NCBI GenBank assembly: GCA_963924555.1
Contig: OZ004591.1
Span: 5,828,001 to 5,892,000 of the forward strand
From: Crambe crambe
Taxonomy: Eukaryota > Porifera > Demospongiae > Poecilosclerida > Crambeidae
Direction: 5' to 3'
DNA length: 64,000 bases
Every line of letters starts with the position of its first letter. Positions within the stretch are counted from its first letter, which is position 1. Position numbers and translations under genes: made by a program. Positions 46,601-58,454 of the stretch are shown here, piece after piece. The notes below the pieces were generated by a model. That model worked only from the letters and a program-made list of their open reading frames with translations. It had not been told where the DNA came from and made no database searches.

Positions 46601-48853
46601 GTGCAGTACTTTGTATTTTAAAGCCGTCCACCACAAGGTGGGGGACATGACACAAGGAAATGAGCATTCCTTCCTTGTAGCATTGCATAACATAATGTAA
46701 TCAGGCAAGTATTATTCCAGAAATTGTTCCACAACCTCTCGATTTCATATATCCCTTCAAAAACTCTATTATGGGAATTTGTCTGCATTAGAGGGGGAGT
46801 CTTCAGAAAATCTGTAGGAAGTGTCTCGTACCATGGCACACCAATGGCCCACGAACCCATCTCTCAGCAAAGCATGGCCAAGATCCTAGCAAATATGTAC
46901 ATACGGACGTCCTTTGAGCCTACAAATCTTGAGATCAGCCAGTGAAGTGGTCACTCCTTTACTTAAAGATATGACCTACCAGGTCCTCAGCATAATTTTA
47001 TACTGATTTTATACTGATACATGTTTCATAACATGCACATTATTGAATGGATCAGAGCAGGAATAATGCATCAGCCACTTTGATACAGTCGTTGACCAGA
47101 TCATACGCACCAAAGCAGGCACATGTGCACACGCTAAAAGGTAATTGGCTGGTCATGCACTGACAAGTGATGACTACAAAGGGCCGAGGAAGTTCTGAGC
47201 ACCTGTCATCATGCTGAACTATGCTTTATTGACACTCGCATAGACAAAACACTCCCCAGCATTACATAATTGGATGCAGCACTGCGTCACAACTAGCTGG
47301 CTGGCCTCAAGGTGACGGACGTTCCAATGTCAAGGGCAGGATGCCATCAAATTATGGTACCACACATCATCAAAGCTTTTGCTTAATGGGAAAGCAAAGT
47401 GAGAAATGCAAGCCATAGATCACATTGCAAGATGTGTTAACACTATTGAGGGAGGGGGGTACTCTCCTTCATACCAAGCCTAAGTTCATGGCATGTTGAT
47501 ACCCATACCAATACTTTATCTTATGATCCACTTGATACTTCACTATATCTGGTCTAACTTTACAAGCAGAGAGCTGATCAACCAACTGGTTTTTTTTTGT
47601 TGTTTTTTTGAAATTTGAAATTTGGATAAGAATCATGAATGGAAATTGAAATGCATAGTGTACATTACCTTTAACTGTCTTTACAATTACAGGAGTCGTC
47701 CCCTCTGGCTCGTCCTCGGCATTACTAAGGTAACCATCGTACACTACCCCAAAAACACCTGTGCAAAATGAGAAGAAAGTAAAATCTCCATACCTTCTCA
47801 GTCCAATAATCACTTCCACAGCATAGTATACTGCAGTTTAAAGGGACCACACCCACACCTGGCCCATATGTAGGTGGTCACAGTAAGCAGGTTACACTGC
47901 CTGCTATCATGACTATAAAAATAATACTGTTATATAAATTATCGTTCAAAGTAATTTTTTGTTTGTTAGCATCCCCCATATGAAGAAATATAAACATGTG
48001 CATGGACATGACTTCAGTGTATGGCTTGAGCATATTTCAGAACATAAATCATGAAATTCTGTGATTCAGCCCGAGATTCACTGTTATGTGTGTATGAATG
48101 TAGATGTGGCTTCAATCCAATCCAGCACACTAGACTGTATTTCTACATCCCTCAACAAAGAACATTGTTCTGATTAGACCATCAGACGGTCCATCAGACT
48201 TTAATGGCTATCGTGCATTTGGCTCTCTTCATAATGCATTCATTGATTAGGTTAAAGACTGTTATTTGATTACTAAGAATTCAATAGCTACTTCAATTTA
48301 TAACACAACCTAATGAGAGCACACCCTTACGTATACAACGAGACCACACCCATGCCACACCCACCTTCTTTGAGGACCTGTCCAATAGCTATTCTCTTTC
48401 TGGATACAAATAGATCTTTGAATGTTTGTAAAGTCCGGAGGCTCTTGGTGAAGTCGCTGTTGAGTGCCGAGACACTGCTGCGTGAATGTCTTGGGCTATT
48501 TGCAAGGTTATTGATGGGGACTTGTGTCATGTGTGAGGGCGTGCCATTCTGCGTGGGGCCACCACACCCACCGCTGACTTTTACCATTGTCCCCAAGCCT
48601 CCTGTTGGTGTCTCTCCTGCTAGCATGTGGTTGTGGTAGGACATCTGACCAGTCACTGGGTGGGGGATGACATCTTCCATGACCAGGGTGTCTGGGCTAT
48701 CAGGAGGAAGAGGGGTGGAGGAGACAGGGTGGAGAAGACAGAGGGGTGGACATAGAGGAGGAGGGGTGGAGGAGAGGAGAAAGTGGAGAAGGAACGGGAT
48801 GAGGGGTGGAGTGGGATGGAGGGGTGGAAGAGACAGAGAGGGGAACAAGAGGA

Positions 48854-48933
<80 letters not shown>

Positions 48934-49820
48934 AAGCTGGGTTTGAGGCATGTTTATTAACCAACATTCACCATGTGATCATTCAGCATACCATGGCGAC
49001 CAATCTTACGTCTACCATCTCCAAACCACATAAAACTTTTTGGTTGCACCAGCCAGGCATGGTGGCTGAATACTACAATTACCCTAACCAGCTGGACACC
49101 ACAATTCCACCAGGCCACCTGGAACTCAGGGTCAGGGGATAGTGTTGGTTCCTGCCAGGCCCACACACTCCACCAATAACCAGATGGCAAATAAATGCTG
49201 GTCACTGCTCATTCTCCGACCATTTCTTGGAAATGGTCAATAGTTTAAGTATTACAGGGTACCCAATGTCCGACCAAATCTTTATAATGACCAATCAAAT
49301 TGGGTGCTAGCTCTGCATCAGATGGTCCAGGAACCTTTGACGTGATTTCACCCACAAAAAAATTATCATGGCAGACAATTAAATGCACCCACAATAACCC
49401 ACAAAAAATATCATAGTCTACAAGGTAATTTTGGCCATAAATCTCCACCTACTAAATTAACTTTGAGTGTGAACTCACTCGATCTCTTCAGCTCTCCTGC
49501 TCTTCATCCAGGAACTGACCATGATGCAGTGGTAGAAAGCCGTGATAGCGATGACCACCACAATCAGAAAACCCACACACCCTATCACCACATAGAAGAT
49601 GTGACTCTGAAAGTTGCTGGTCCTCGGGCCTTCTGTGGTCTCCAAGCTGCAGACTGTGCAGTTGCAGAACTTTGAACCCACAAATGTGATGTTTTTATCA
49701 AAGAGAGATCCGGGGAGTGTTATGCCTGTGGTTCTCAGGAGGCGGAAGGTGAGTCTGAATTCAACCCAACCACTCGTTGTGGCTGGTTTAGAACAGGGAA
49801 AGGATATGGAGAAATCTGTG

Positions 49821-49900
<80 letters not shown>

Positions 49901-50243
49901 AGTTTGGGGGAGAAGCAATGGGAGGGGTGGGAAAGAACAGAGAGAATTAGGGGGAGTGGAGAGGAGGAAGAGAAGAAATAGTAGCTAAATAATTATTCAC
50001 ACACAAAAAATAATTGTTACATGTTATAAATCCTTGACTATGAAGGAATGGAATTATTACTACACTTTTTGTTTTTATCACTCTGAGGGTTTCAAAAAGA
50101 GACGCAATGTCTCTTTAAGACACCAGAGGGTTAAGGTGTCAGGAAAGTTGCCTGTTTAGGAGCCAAGGTTCAGCACAACTACCTGTAAAGGAGCTAAAGG
50201 TACACACACACAATCATCCATGAGATTTGTGCACATACTATGA

Positions 50244-50295
<52 letters not shown>

Positions 50296-53029
50296 CTCAT
50301 GTATTAGAACTCAATCAATCAACCCATACAACATCCAGCTGCCAAGCTCACCTCATAAACCTATTGACCAGACTTGGACAAGTGCCCGAGGTGGACACGG
50401 TTACTACAAGAGGACTATGACTACAGCCATGGGCACATACGTAAGAAGCAACCATGCATGGGGGGGGGGGGGGGGGGGGGCACATATCAGACAACCATGG
50501 ACGCATAAAAGGGTGACCACCTCTGGTTAAAAAGGATCTTGTGACTGTTGCCAAACAAGCATAGACAGATTAAAGGCAGTTCCATGTCGTGTACATGCTG
50601 TATAAAGGTAATCTACAGGCAACACAGGATGGACTTGGCACACGCTTATGACTCCCAATCCTCAGTTCATCATGCACTGGAGCTGGCCACTCCCTCTTTC
50701 AGTAATTTAGGGGACATACTTGTGTGCTGGAATCGTCCAAGTGCTGGCACACCAGTGACGACATCTCCCTGACCACTGAGTCCTCTGATGTGTACAGTGT
50801 TGAGAAGATCTGTATTGTTACTCTGCAAGGTAAAGTTGTACTGCTGCTGACTCTCCTGCAAATAAATAAAAAAAATTTTATAAGAATGAACTTTCCTTCT
50901 ACTAGTATTCTCAGCCCCATCCCACCCACAAGACATGTATAACAAGAACTTCAAACAACTAGTCCTCTTTGGTGTTAGTGATTAACTTTATGCCTCTTGT
51001 TCAGAGCTAACTGTGAAACTTTAAAGTAACCATAAAAAGAGAGCTGCACAGTTCTGATGATAACAGTGACTGCAAGACAAGTACAAGCTGACAACTAATG
51101 TCTATTTGGATTCACTTGACCCCTTGATCTGCTATCTGGTTTTTGAAATTTCTTGGTCAAAATCTCTATGTATTGCGGTATTAGGGGGAGAACCCTTTTA
51201 ATCATTCAGTAGAACCCCTAAATGTGGACTCCCTGAAATACAAAAACAAGACACCTCCTTAATCAGGACACTTCCTTAATCAGGACACCTCCTTAATCAG
51301 GACACTTCGTTAATCAGGACACCTCCTTAATCAGGACACTTCGTTAATCAGGACACTTCCTTAATCAGGACACCCCCTTAATCAGGACACCTTAATCAGG
51401 ACACTTCCTTAATCAGGACACTTATCACTGGTCCCAAAAGTGTCCACCTTCAGGTTGTTAGTGAACAAAGAAAAACACAATCAGGGCTGGCCACAGCATT
51501 ATTAATTTATGGCCCCTTGTTTTTACAGTGGATAAAGGACACTCCCAGGACAAACCTCTCAACAAAGGACAAAGTCCAAAAAGAGGATAATGTCTCTGCA
51601 AAGGTTAAAAGGTTGGGTCCCAAGTATGTCCATTGTACGAAGGATAAATGGCTGGGTCCCAAATGTGTACTGTATTTTATATTTTATATCATGCTGAATG
51701 GTTAGTAGAATTACTTGAACACTATAAGCTGAGAACATAAGAATCAGTATTTCTCTTACTGGACGTATAAATCCATCTTCCTCATTTGTCCAAGATGACA
51801 TGAGGTGAGTGTTAACAGCTACTTCAGTTAGGTTCACACTCTCCTTGTGAATGACATTATTGGAGATCAGGTACGTTGTACTCAGTTCACCTACAATGCA
51901 GTAACATAGTAAACAGTAATGATACCTCATGAGAAGGACCTCAAAGATAAGATAAGAGAAACATAAGGTGGTGTAATTCACATTCCGAAGAGAGGACAAC
52001 CTCTCTATTCATCTTAGCATATCTGCTATCATTAAGACTGAGTGAAGAAACATTAATTTAATTCTTAATGGTGCCAATTTCAAAACATACCAAATCAATA
52101 ACAACAATATGAAGACAAGATTGCCCTACAAGGTTTTATCTTGCCAAAAGTTTTATTATGGGGATAAGAATTCCATCATTAATGCTCGTATCATATTAAT
52201 AAAAGATTAAAGATACATTTGGCAAAGGTTTTACAATAACAATGGACATTCAAGGCCAGCATAATTATTAGAGGTAATGTCCTTGCTTCAATAAAATCAA
52301 CATGCCTAATCTGACATCACAAACCTTGGTTAAAATATCAAGACAGGAGTACACATCTTAAATCACTCTATCTCACTAATACATAACCAAAAGAGTCAGA
52401 GCTACGATATCACGGGCTCAAGGTCCTGTCAGCTATTCTGTACCAATCAGCAAGACATTTTAATGATGTGCTAACTGAGTGAGATGAGATCACTGGATAA
52501 CAGGATATGATGATACCATTGCACTCTGGTAACTACATGATTGGGGGCACGTTGATTTTTAGAACAGTGGCATTTCTTGGAATGTTTCTTTATCTTGTAC
52601 ACATAGAATCAAGGCAGTGAATAAGCTAAAAAGGATGGCCTGAAATATCCATAAATCCTGGGGGGTGTGGCTTGCGAGACTAGATAGGAAGGGACTGAAA
52701 ATAGAAATCAACAATAGCATCCATTCCAACAAAGAATATTATCACACACCTTCCCTTGTATTTAAATAAAAAATAAAAAGGTCTTCAGATTTTTAGCTAG
52801 GCTGTTGCCAGCATGCAGCAGGAAATCGCTTGCACTTTTTTTATTCTTATTTTTTAACTAGCGACTAGAAACTCAAATTCTTACCGAATACTCTTTGATA
52901 TTCTTGTGAATCTATGCGCCAGCCAAGTACAAGATTTGCACCGTCGGCGCTGCAGAAGCCGAGTGCAAGAACCATCAGTAATCGACACAAATTTTTCCCA
53001 AGAACCTTCTCGGTCAGGCTAAAAGACAT
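43639..53029 (-). CDS. RYK: RYK Wnt receptor pseudokinase
   Basis: RYK is a single-pass receptor that binds Wnt through a WIF domain and has a catalytically impaired kinase domain. Eleven in-phase exons: 53029-52885, 51890-51760, 50855-50720, 49815-49479, 48696-48365, 47758-47669, 46418-46219, 45898-45789, 44668-44509, 44132-43996, 43750-43639; 629 aa. Signal peptide [20 protein letters not shown] domain from [20 protein letters not shown] through [20 protein letters not shown] and a FCNCTVC pair; [22 protein letters not shown]. In the kinase: Gly-loop [10 protein letters not shown], lysine in [14 protein letters not shown] in place of HRDLAARN, and DRG in place of DFG (human RYK has DNA). 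The C-lobe [20 protein letters not shown] and [12 protein letters not shown] are typical. Transcribed CT tracts sit at or near several acceptors. Divergent from ANKRD39. Confidence 0.95.
44700..44935. repeat. Degenerate minisatellite in a RYK intron
   Basis: Repeated variants of CAGTTTACTGAATA and AGGATACTATCTGT with irregular spacing of about 22-45 bp. Confidence 0.75.
44936..45788 (-). other. RYK intron, unique part
   Basis: About 850 bp with an imperfect direct repeat of AGGGAAAGCAACAAAG (about 45302 and 45345). No exon was recognised. Confidence 0.5.
46428..46456 (-). repeat. (GA)n tract next to a RYK acceptor
   Basis: On the transcript this is CT-rich and ends in CTGCAG at the acceptor of the exon starting at 46418, so it acts as the polypyrimidine tract. 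Confidence 0.9.
46470..47668 (-). other. RYK intron (1.2 kb)
   Basis: No exon or known element recognised; T-rich run (transcript A-rich) near 47,588. Confidence 0.5.
48858..48929. repeat. (GA)n microsatellite, RYK intron
   Basis: About 72 bp, followed on the transcript by a CT/CCTC-rich stretch to the acceptor at 48697. Transcript sense is CT. Confidence 0.95.
49826..49897 (-). repeat. (GA)n microsatellite at a RYK acceptor
   Basis: About 70 bp; the transcript reads CT and ends CCATCCACAG at the acceptor of the exon starting at 49815. Confidence 0.95.
50250..50293. repeat. (CT)n microsatellite, RYK intron
   Basis: About 44 bp of CT on the plus strand (GA on the transcript). A G run follows at 50461-50480. 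Confidence 0.95.
51207..51440. repeat. Pogo-like element with 17-18-bp internal satellite
   Basis: Starts CAGTAGAACCCCTAAATGTG. The interior has about ten copies of TTAATCAGGACACTTCC. A second related stretch begins CAGTGGATAAAGGACACTCC at 51528 and runs to about 51680. It lies in RYK intron 2. Confidence 0.75.
51891..52884 (-). other. RYK intron 1
   Basis: About 1 kb, AT-rich. It holds a TAGTCTCGC-type terminus in reverse (TTGCGAGACTAGATA, about 52,669), as at 465 and 57,917. No exon was recognised. Confidence 0.5.
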
Positions 53030-53404
53030 CTTCCTCCTCCTCTGATATACCTCTCTCTCCCTCTCTCACGGGAAGGCAGCACAGATTAGCTTGTCTTCCC
53101 CAAGACGACAATCTTCACACTAATTGGTCTATTCTGTGGTTTTTTTTCTTCCATAATGTGACTGTTTAATTTTTCTCAAAACGATTGCTTCCAATTATAC
53201 GAATTTAATTATCGACTCGTTAGGTAAAGCGTCTTCTCTGCACTTGCTACAATAATTATAGTATACATGATGAGTCACAAGCACGATGAAGGGGGAAATT
53301 GTTCCTGTGCACTTCAGTCATCAGGTGTCCAATCAATTCAGGCAAGACAGATATCATCCTATATATTTAATTATACACTGAAAAACTCTTTTTTTTTTGT
53401 ATGA
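53030..53404. promoter_or_regulatory. Divergent promoter RYK / ANKRD39
   Basis: 375 bp between start codons on opposite strands, pyrimidine-rich on the RYK side (CTCTCTCCCTCTCTC at 53052-53066). No TATA was recognised. Confidence 0.5.
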
Positions 53405-56400
53405 ATGAAGGAAATGGAGTTTGAACGTGGAATCTGGGCAGCTGCTATGGATGGTGAAACGGGAAAAGTGAAAAGGTTTTTAAGTAATGGTGTGGATCCA
53501 TCGTGTACCGATGCCTCAGGATACACTGCCTTGGTAGATCCATGCAGTAAACACATTATACATTTTATGATTGAGCAGTCCAAAGCATGTTTAGGCTGTG
53601 TGATCCATGACAGGAAATGATTAATGAGTGGTGTAGCCCTATCCTATCCTATGCACAGTTCCTTTGAAGTTGTGATCTTGACCAATTGAATAGCACACAA
53701 CGTACTCGCATATGCTCCCATGCAAGGCACAATTCCAAAAGAAGCCCACCCTTTAAGAGGGCTTGTATATCCCTAGACCTTCACTATGATATGCCGAATA
53801 TGGCACCATTACTTACTAAGTTTTGGTACATTCACAGTCCTTCAACTTTCTGACTTGTTATGCCCTTCAGTAATGCCCACCCACATACACACTGAAAGCA
53901 AAACCCTATTTGCTCCATCATACCAGGCTCACCTCCGCATTGTGACACATCAGAGCGCAATTTCCTGTTGCTCATTCCAATAATAATTACATACTACTTG
54001 AATAAATAAACAATTAATTAAAGGGTATTACCCCTATTATATTAATCCCCAGAGTTTAATAATAATCTCTCCCTATAATTAGCATTATGCTGGTCGCAAT
54101 GATCACCTTGATATCTGTCGTCTTTTACTCTCCTCTGGAGCCAATGTGAACAGTCAGACCCCAGGAGGGGTCACTCCCCTCCACCGTGCTGCTTATTGTG
54201 GACACGAGGGTGTGGTGAAGGAGTTGATAAAGAACCACGCTGATGTGAGGATCGTGGACAGTGATGGAAGAACAGCACTCCACAAGGTAGTAAGATTAAA
54301 GTGGAGCCTCCAAATAACGGACAAGTTGGGACCACTGAAATTGTCCTTTACAGAGAGGTCAGAGGTCATTTAATACACACAGTATTATGGTGGGACAACA
54401 ACAAGTGTCCTTTACAGAGAGGTCAGAGGTCATTTAATACACACAGTATTATGGTGGGACAGCAACAAGTGTCCTTTACAGAGAGGTGTCCTTTATTCAG
54501 AGGTCATTCAATACACAAAGTACTATGGTGGGACAGCAACAAGTGTCCTTTACAGAGAGGAGTCCTTTATTCAGAGGTCATTTAATACAAAGTACTATGG
54601 TGGGACAGCAACAAGTGTCCTTCACAGAGAGGAGTCCTTTATTCAGAGGTCATTTAATATACAAAGTACTATGGTGGGACAGCAACAAGTGTCCTTCACA
54701 GAGAGGTGTCCTCTATTCAAAGGTCATTTAATACAAAGTACTATGTTGGGATACAAACAACAGAGAGGTGTGGAGTGTCCATTATTCGGAGGTTCCACTG
54801 TAAAACTAGCCAGGGCTAGATCCCAAACTTCTACTGACCAAGAAGCTATTATTGTGTCCCATTGGAACAATGTACTAAGTCCTTCCCCTTTCTCTGAACA
54901 GAAAACTTTGTTGTTGTTGTTTTTGTGGGTTCACATTGGGAGATTCACATACTGCAGCCACAGCAAAATGGTCCCTTCAAAAAAAGGGGGTGATCAGAGA
55001 GTATTCATAGGCGCACCCTGCTGTAATCTCAACCAGTAATCCTTGCTATGTAAGAAGCCAGTGTAATGGATGTTAACACATTCTTCACATTCTTCAATGG
55101 CCTCTGCATTCTTATGCCTGCACTAAAGAAAGCTGTCGTATCCTGTAGCTGTGATAGCAAGGGACAAGTGGGTAGAGGGAGGGCATTAATTGACACTAAA
55201 ATTGACCTCACCCACGCACCTTTGGGCTTTTACCAAATCTCTTATGGCCAGTGAGGGAGCCCTGCCATGCTGCTAAGAAGAGGAAGAACGCTAGTATTTA
55301 CTCCACCTGGCTTTCTCTCATCTCAGATGACCTTTCTCAGAGGTCAATACTAGGGTGCAAACATCGTCTCAATTTAGTAACTCTTAAAGCTTAAAGAGGA
55401 GAGTCTCTTTTCCTATTGATCCCATTGACTTAAATGTATGCAAGCAAAGGGTAATGTAGACGGCATGATATGGAACAATAATATGACATGATTTCCAGCT
55501 GGAGCATCTCCTTTCTTACAGAAGCGTTGAAGTGCAATCAGAAGTTCTCAGGAATTGTCCAAAATAGTGCAAGTTTCACATAATAAGCACACCCATTAAA
55601 TCATTCCTTTATTATCATGAAATGCTGAATTTAAGTGATATTTTAAATAACTACGGATGTATTTTTGACCACAATTGGAAGATGTAGTTTTAAAAACTAC
55701 ACAAAGAGAAATAACAATGATAAGATAAATTGTGAGTGAATGCTATAAGTTGCTTGATTGATAAAACTCATGGAAGATTGCCCACAAAGACACTATTTGT
55801 ATACTCCCCATTACAATCCTCTCCCCCTATGATCAATATATCCCCCGAATGTAGGGCCACGCCTCCACAGCTCTCCACCCTCATGGGAAGATCCCCTCCA
55901 GCCAATCTCCACCAGCAGCCACTCTTGCTGATGTAAATATGAATAGCTTTCTGTGTTCCTTTATCGTTGTATCCTCCCACTGCAAGAAGGTAACTATTGG
56001 TTGCTATAATGGAAGAGTTCGACAAGGGAGGTCGGGGAAGATCGTGCCAGACCGTTCTGCAGTCTTTGGGACTCAAGAACATAGAAGAAGACGAAGAAGA
56101 AGATGAAGAAGAAGAAGAAGCTGCAGTGCTTGAAATGCTTCTTATATCGGCATAAATTGGACCAAATTTGTCTTCAGTTTCGATATCTCCTAGGAGATAG
56201 CATATTTTTGTGGTGATGCTGCAAGACATGGCTGCAAAGGGACGTGGTAAGTCTCTGGCTCGGAACCACCCCTTTCTCCCATGTTGGTGGACTTCGACAA
56301 TAGTGCTGGGCTTGAGATCCTCCAAATACGAGTCCCACACTGCCCCTCCACATGCCACAATAGAAGAGTCTGTTGTGAAGGTACAAAGTGCAAATCTTTT

Positions 56401-57321
56401 TGTGGACATTCCAGGAATGAGATTCGTTTCCCAGTTCTTGTCGCTGCCATTAAAGTTATAGACTGCTCTTGATGGTCCACATTCTGACCAGCCACCTACA
56501 GTGACCAAGGTATCTCTGAAGATGCACAAGCTGAAGAGAATGAGAGGGTTTTCGGTTAGTGTTGTCCACGTATCACTGACGATATTGTAAGCAAAGACAC
56601 ACTGCGATGCAGACTTGTGTTGTCCCAAGCCTCCTCCAGCATAAACTGTGTCTCTAGTGGCTACTACCTGCGGTTGTAGCATATTTATTGGAAGGTCTTT
56701 CACTTTCTTCCATCTGATGTTTGTCTTGGGCCTCAGCTGCATGATATTATTTTTTAGTTGAATATAGTTAGTTAGTTAAACATTAAGAGTTCTAGGGCTA
56801 TGAGTATGCCAACTGACTTACTCTTGTCATGGAGTTTTGGTCTCTCTCACTAACTTCTGCAGTCGTCTGACCGACAAGACTATCTACTGCAGGAATGAAA
56901 AATGATTTATCACTCAGCAAATTGGATCAGCTATTAAAAACTATAATGAAAGATAACGCTGATGTACCTCCTATTTTCGTCGTCTTTGTGGCCATCCTCA
57001 ACTCCATTTACAACTGTACTCGGCTTCATTTTCTTTCATAGTGTAGCGAGCTAGCTAACCCATCACCTCGAAGCGGACACTTGTTTACAATCGAAAAATA
57101 TTTCTCTCAGCCCCGCCCCCTTATAATGATATTCATTGCGTATAAAAAATTTAATTGTATTCTTTTATATCTTCATGTAGGCTGCAATAAAAGGCCATTT
57201 CCATATTGCCAAGCTTCTTCTTGCAGCTAGCCCGGAAAGCATTAGAATCAGAGACAGTAAAGGCCAGTCAGCAGGAGATTTGAGCAGTGACTCTGACCTG
57301 AAGCAACTGTTATTGTTTTGA
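53405..57321 (+). CDS. ANKRD39: Ankyrin repeat domain protein 39
   Basis: Three exons, 53405-53533, 54083-54286 and 57181-57321, all phase 0, give 157 aa (human about 183). The start MKEMEFERGIWAAAMDGETG matches the family-specific EEMDFERGIWSAALNG-type N-terminus. Ankyrin repeats follow: SGYTALHYAGRNDHLDICRL, GGVTPLHRAAYCGHEGVVKE, DGRTALHKAAIKGHFHIAKL. The end is SDSDLKQLLLF. Human ANKRD39 is a small four-ankyrin protein of poorly known function. The 5' ATG at 53401 is out of frame, so 53405 was chosen. Intron 2 (2.9 kb) contains an antisense kelch gene and a repeat element. Confidence 0.92.
54297..54800. repeat. Pogo-like element expanded as ~60-bp tandem repeat
   Basis: Starts near AAGTGGAGCCTCCAAATAAC and ends CGGAGGTTCCACTG followed by TA. 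Between them are about seven copies of a unit containing TATGGTGGGACAGCAACAAG and TCCTTTACAGAGAGG. It lies in ANKRD39 intron 2. Frames crossing it are not genes. Confidence 0.82.
55768..57029 (-). CDS. Kelch-repeat protein (362 aa), nested antisense in ANKRD39 intron 2
   Basis: Three exons: 57029-56968, 56879-56822 and 56736-55768. The large exon encodes a kelch beta-propeller: DTVYAGGGLGQHKSASQCVF, DTLVTVGGWSECGPSRAVYN, SSIVACGGAVWDSY, CYLLGDIETEDKFGPIYADI, SYLLAVGGYNDKGTQKAIHI, GDILIIGGEDCNGEYTNSVF. A Ser run (about 12) sits in one loop. There is no BTB or BACK domain; the first 40 residues (MKPSTVVNGVEDGHKDDENR...) are polar. The second exon's acceptor (GATAG|TCTTG) was chosen because the nearer CAG gives an in-frame stop, so this junction is the weakest. 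It probably acts as a substrate or protein-binding propeller; the partner is unknown. The entire gene lies inside an intron of ANKRD39 on the opposite strand. Confidence 0.85.
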
Positions 57322-58454
57322 TCCAACTCATCTCTGCACACCATTAAATTTGAGCACTAGAGCCTTGTATAGCCTATTTCGTCTACAGATATGTAATATT
57401 TACTTCCTCGAACACATATTGTGACTCCATCAGTCACCGGATATGTCTCAACTTGTTCAACTAATGATCCTACATGTTTTTTTAAGAAAAATTTGAGCTT
57501 TTTAAAAAATTTTGAGGTTTTTAGATATGTAGCTAGATGTATGACTCCACTGTAATTGTTCATCAATGTATGTTATCCTTTGACTATGTAGCAGAGAAGA
57601 GTATTGAGCCCCCACCTACCATTGTACTAGCTATAAACAGGTTTTTACAACCCGCCACTAGTAGCTAAATGGTTAGAGTGGTTTTGTGGTCTCATTGCAG
57701 ATTGGCCAGAGTAGACTAGTCAGAGATGGTAGTCTCATTGACTTTTTATTTTTGCAATGAATGTATTAAGTCTAGGGCCAAAAAAAAACTATATTTCCGG
57801 CTTTAGTAACCTGATACCTACTGCTGTGCCAACACTGGTCCCACATCAACTGATTCAATGTCCAGGAAGTTATCAACATGAAAACAGTATGGTGGTTTGC
57901 TTACATTTAGTATAACATACCTAGTCTCGCACGGGCCAGACTCTCACACGTGCACGCAGAAGAGAGAGTTCAAGTCTGGTCAAGCTGTGAGAGTCTGGCC
58001 CGCGCAAGATATAACATACATACTACACAGTATTTTGGCCATCCTATTGAGTGCAACAGTAAGTAATAAAGGAGCACAAACCTCAATTAAAAGTACCTTT
58101 GTACATGCACTCTAGCTTACAAGATAACCTCCAAAAGAGCGACAACCTCAACCGATTGGGTCCCAAGTGTGTCCATACAAGCATGCCGTAAAAATTAATG
58201 GTGGCAGGTGTTAAAGATCAGTTTTTACACTTTGTTTTGAAGTCACATCTTATTAACTGGCCATCATGGCCCTGTATTGTATACCAGCCACAACATGCAC
58301 TCTAATAGTCCATGCCAACACCTCTCCTTTCCCTCTCATATCATTTAAACACAACAATAATAATCTTTTTTCAGCTATAACAAGTCATTTATCAAGTTGT
58401 TGCCATGGAATTTTTTTTTTTTTTTTTTTTTTCATGGCTGGCTCCATGTGCTTG
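57322..58454. other. Intergenic ANKRD39 / SnoaL-like gene
   Basis: 1.1 kb between convergent stops. It contains a small hairpin element (57917-58012), pogo-like fragments (about 58125-58185, AACCTCCAAAAGAGCGACAA, GGGTCCCAAGTGTGTCC) and a T run (58411-58432). Confidence 0.55.
57917..58012. mobile_element. Small hairpin MITE
   Basis: The left end TCTCGCACGGGCCAGACTCT pairs with the right end GAGAGTCTGGCCCGCGCAAG, arms about 25 bp, loop about 45 bp. It shares the TAGTCTCGC...CCAGAC terminus with the copies at 465-1110. Confidence 0.72.

Noticed and set aside
54301-55039. Frames of 81-122 aa with repeated MVGQQQVSFTER-like units
   Set aside because: They are translations of the tandem repeat in the pogo-like element; repeats are not frame-consistent.
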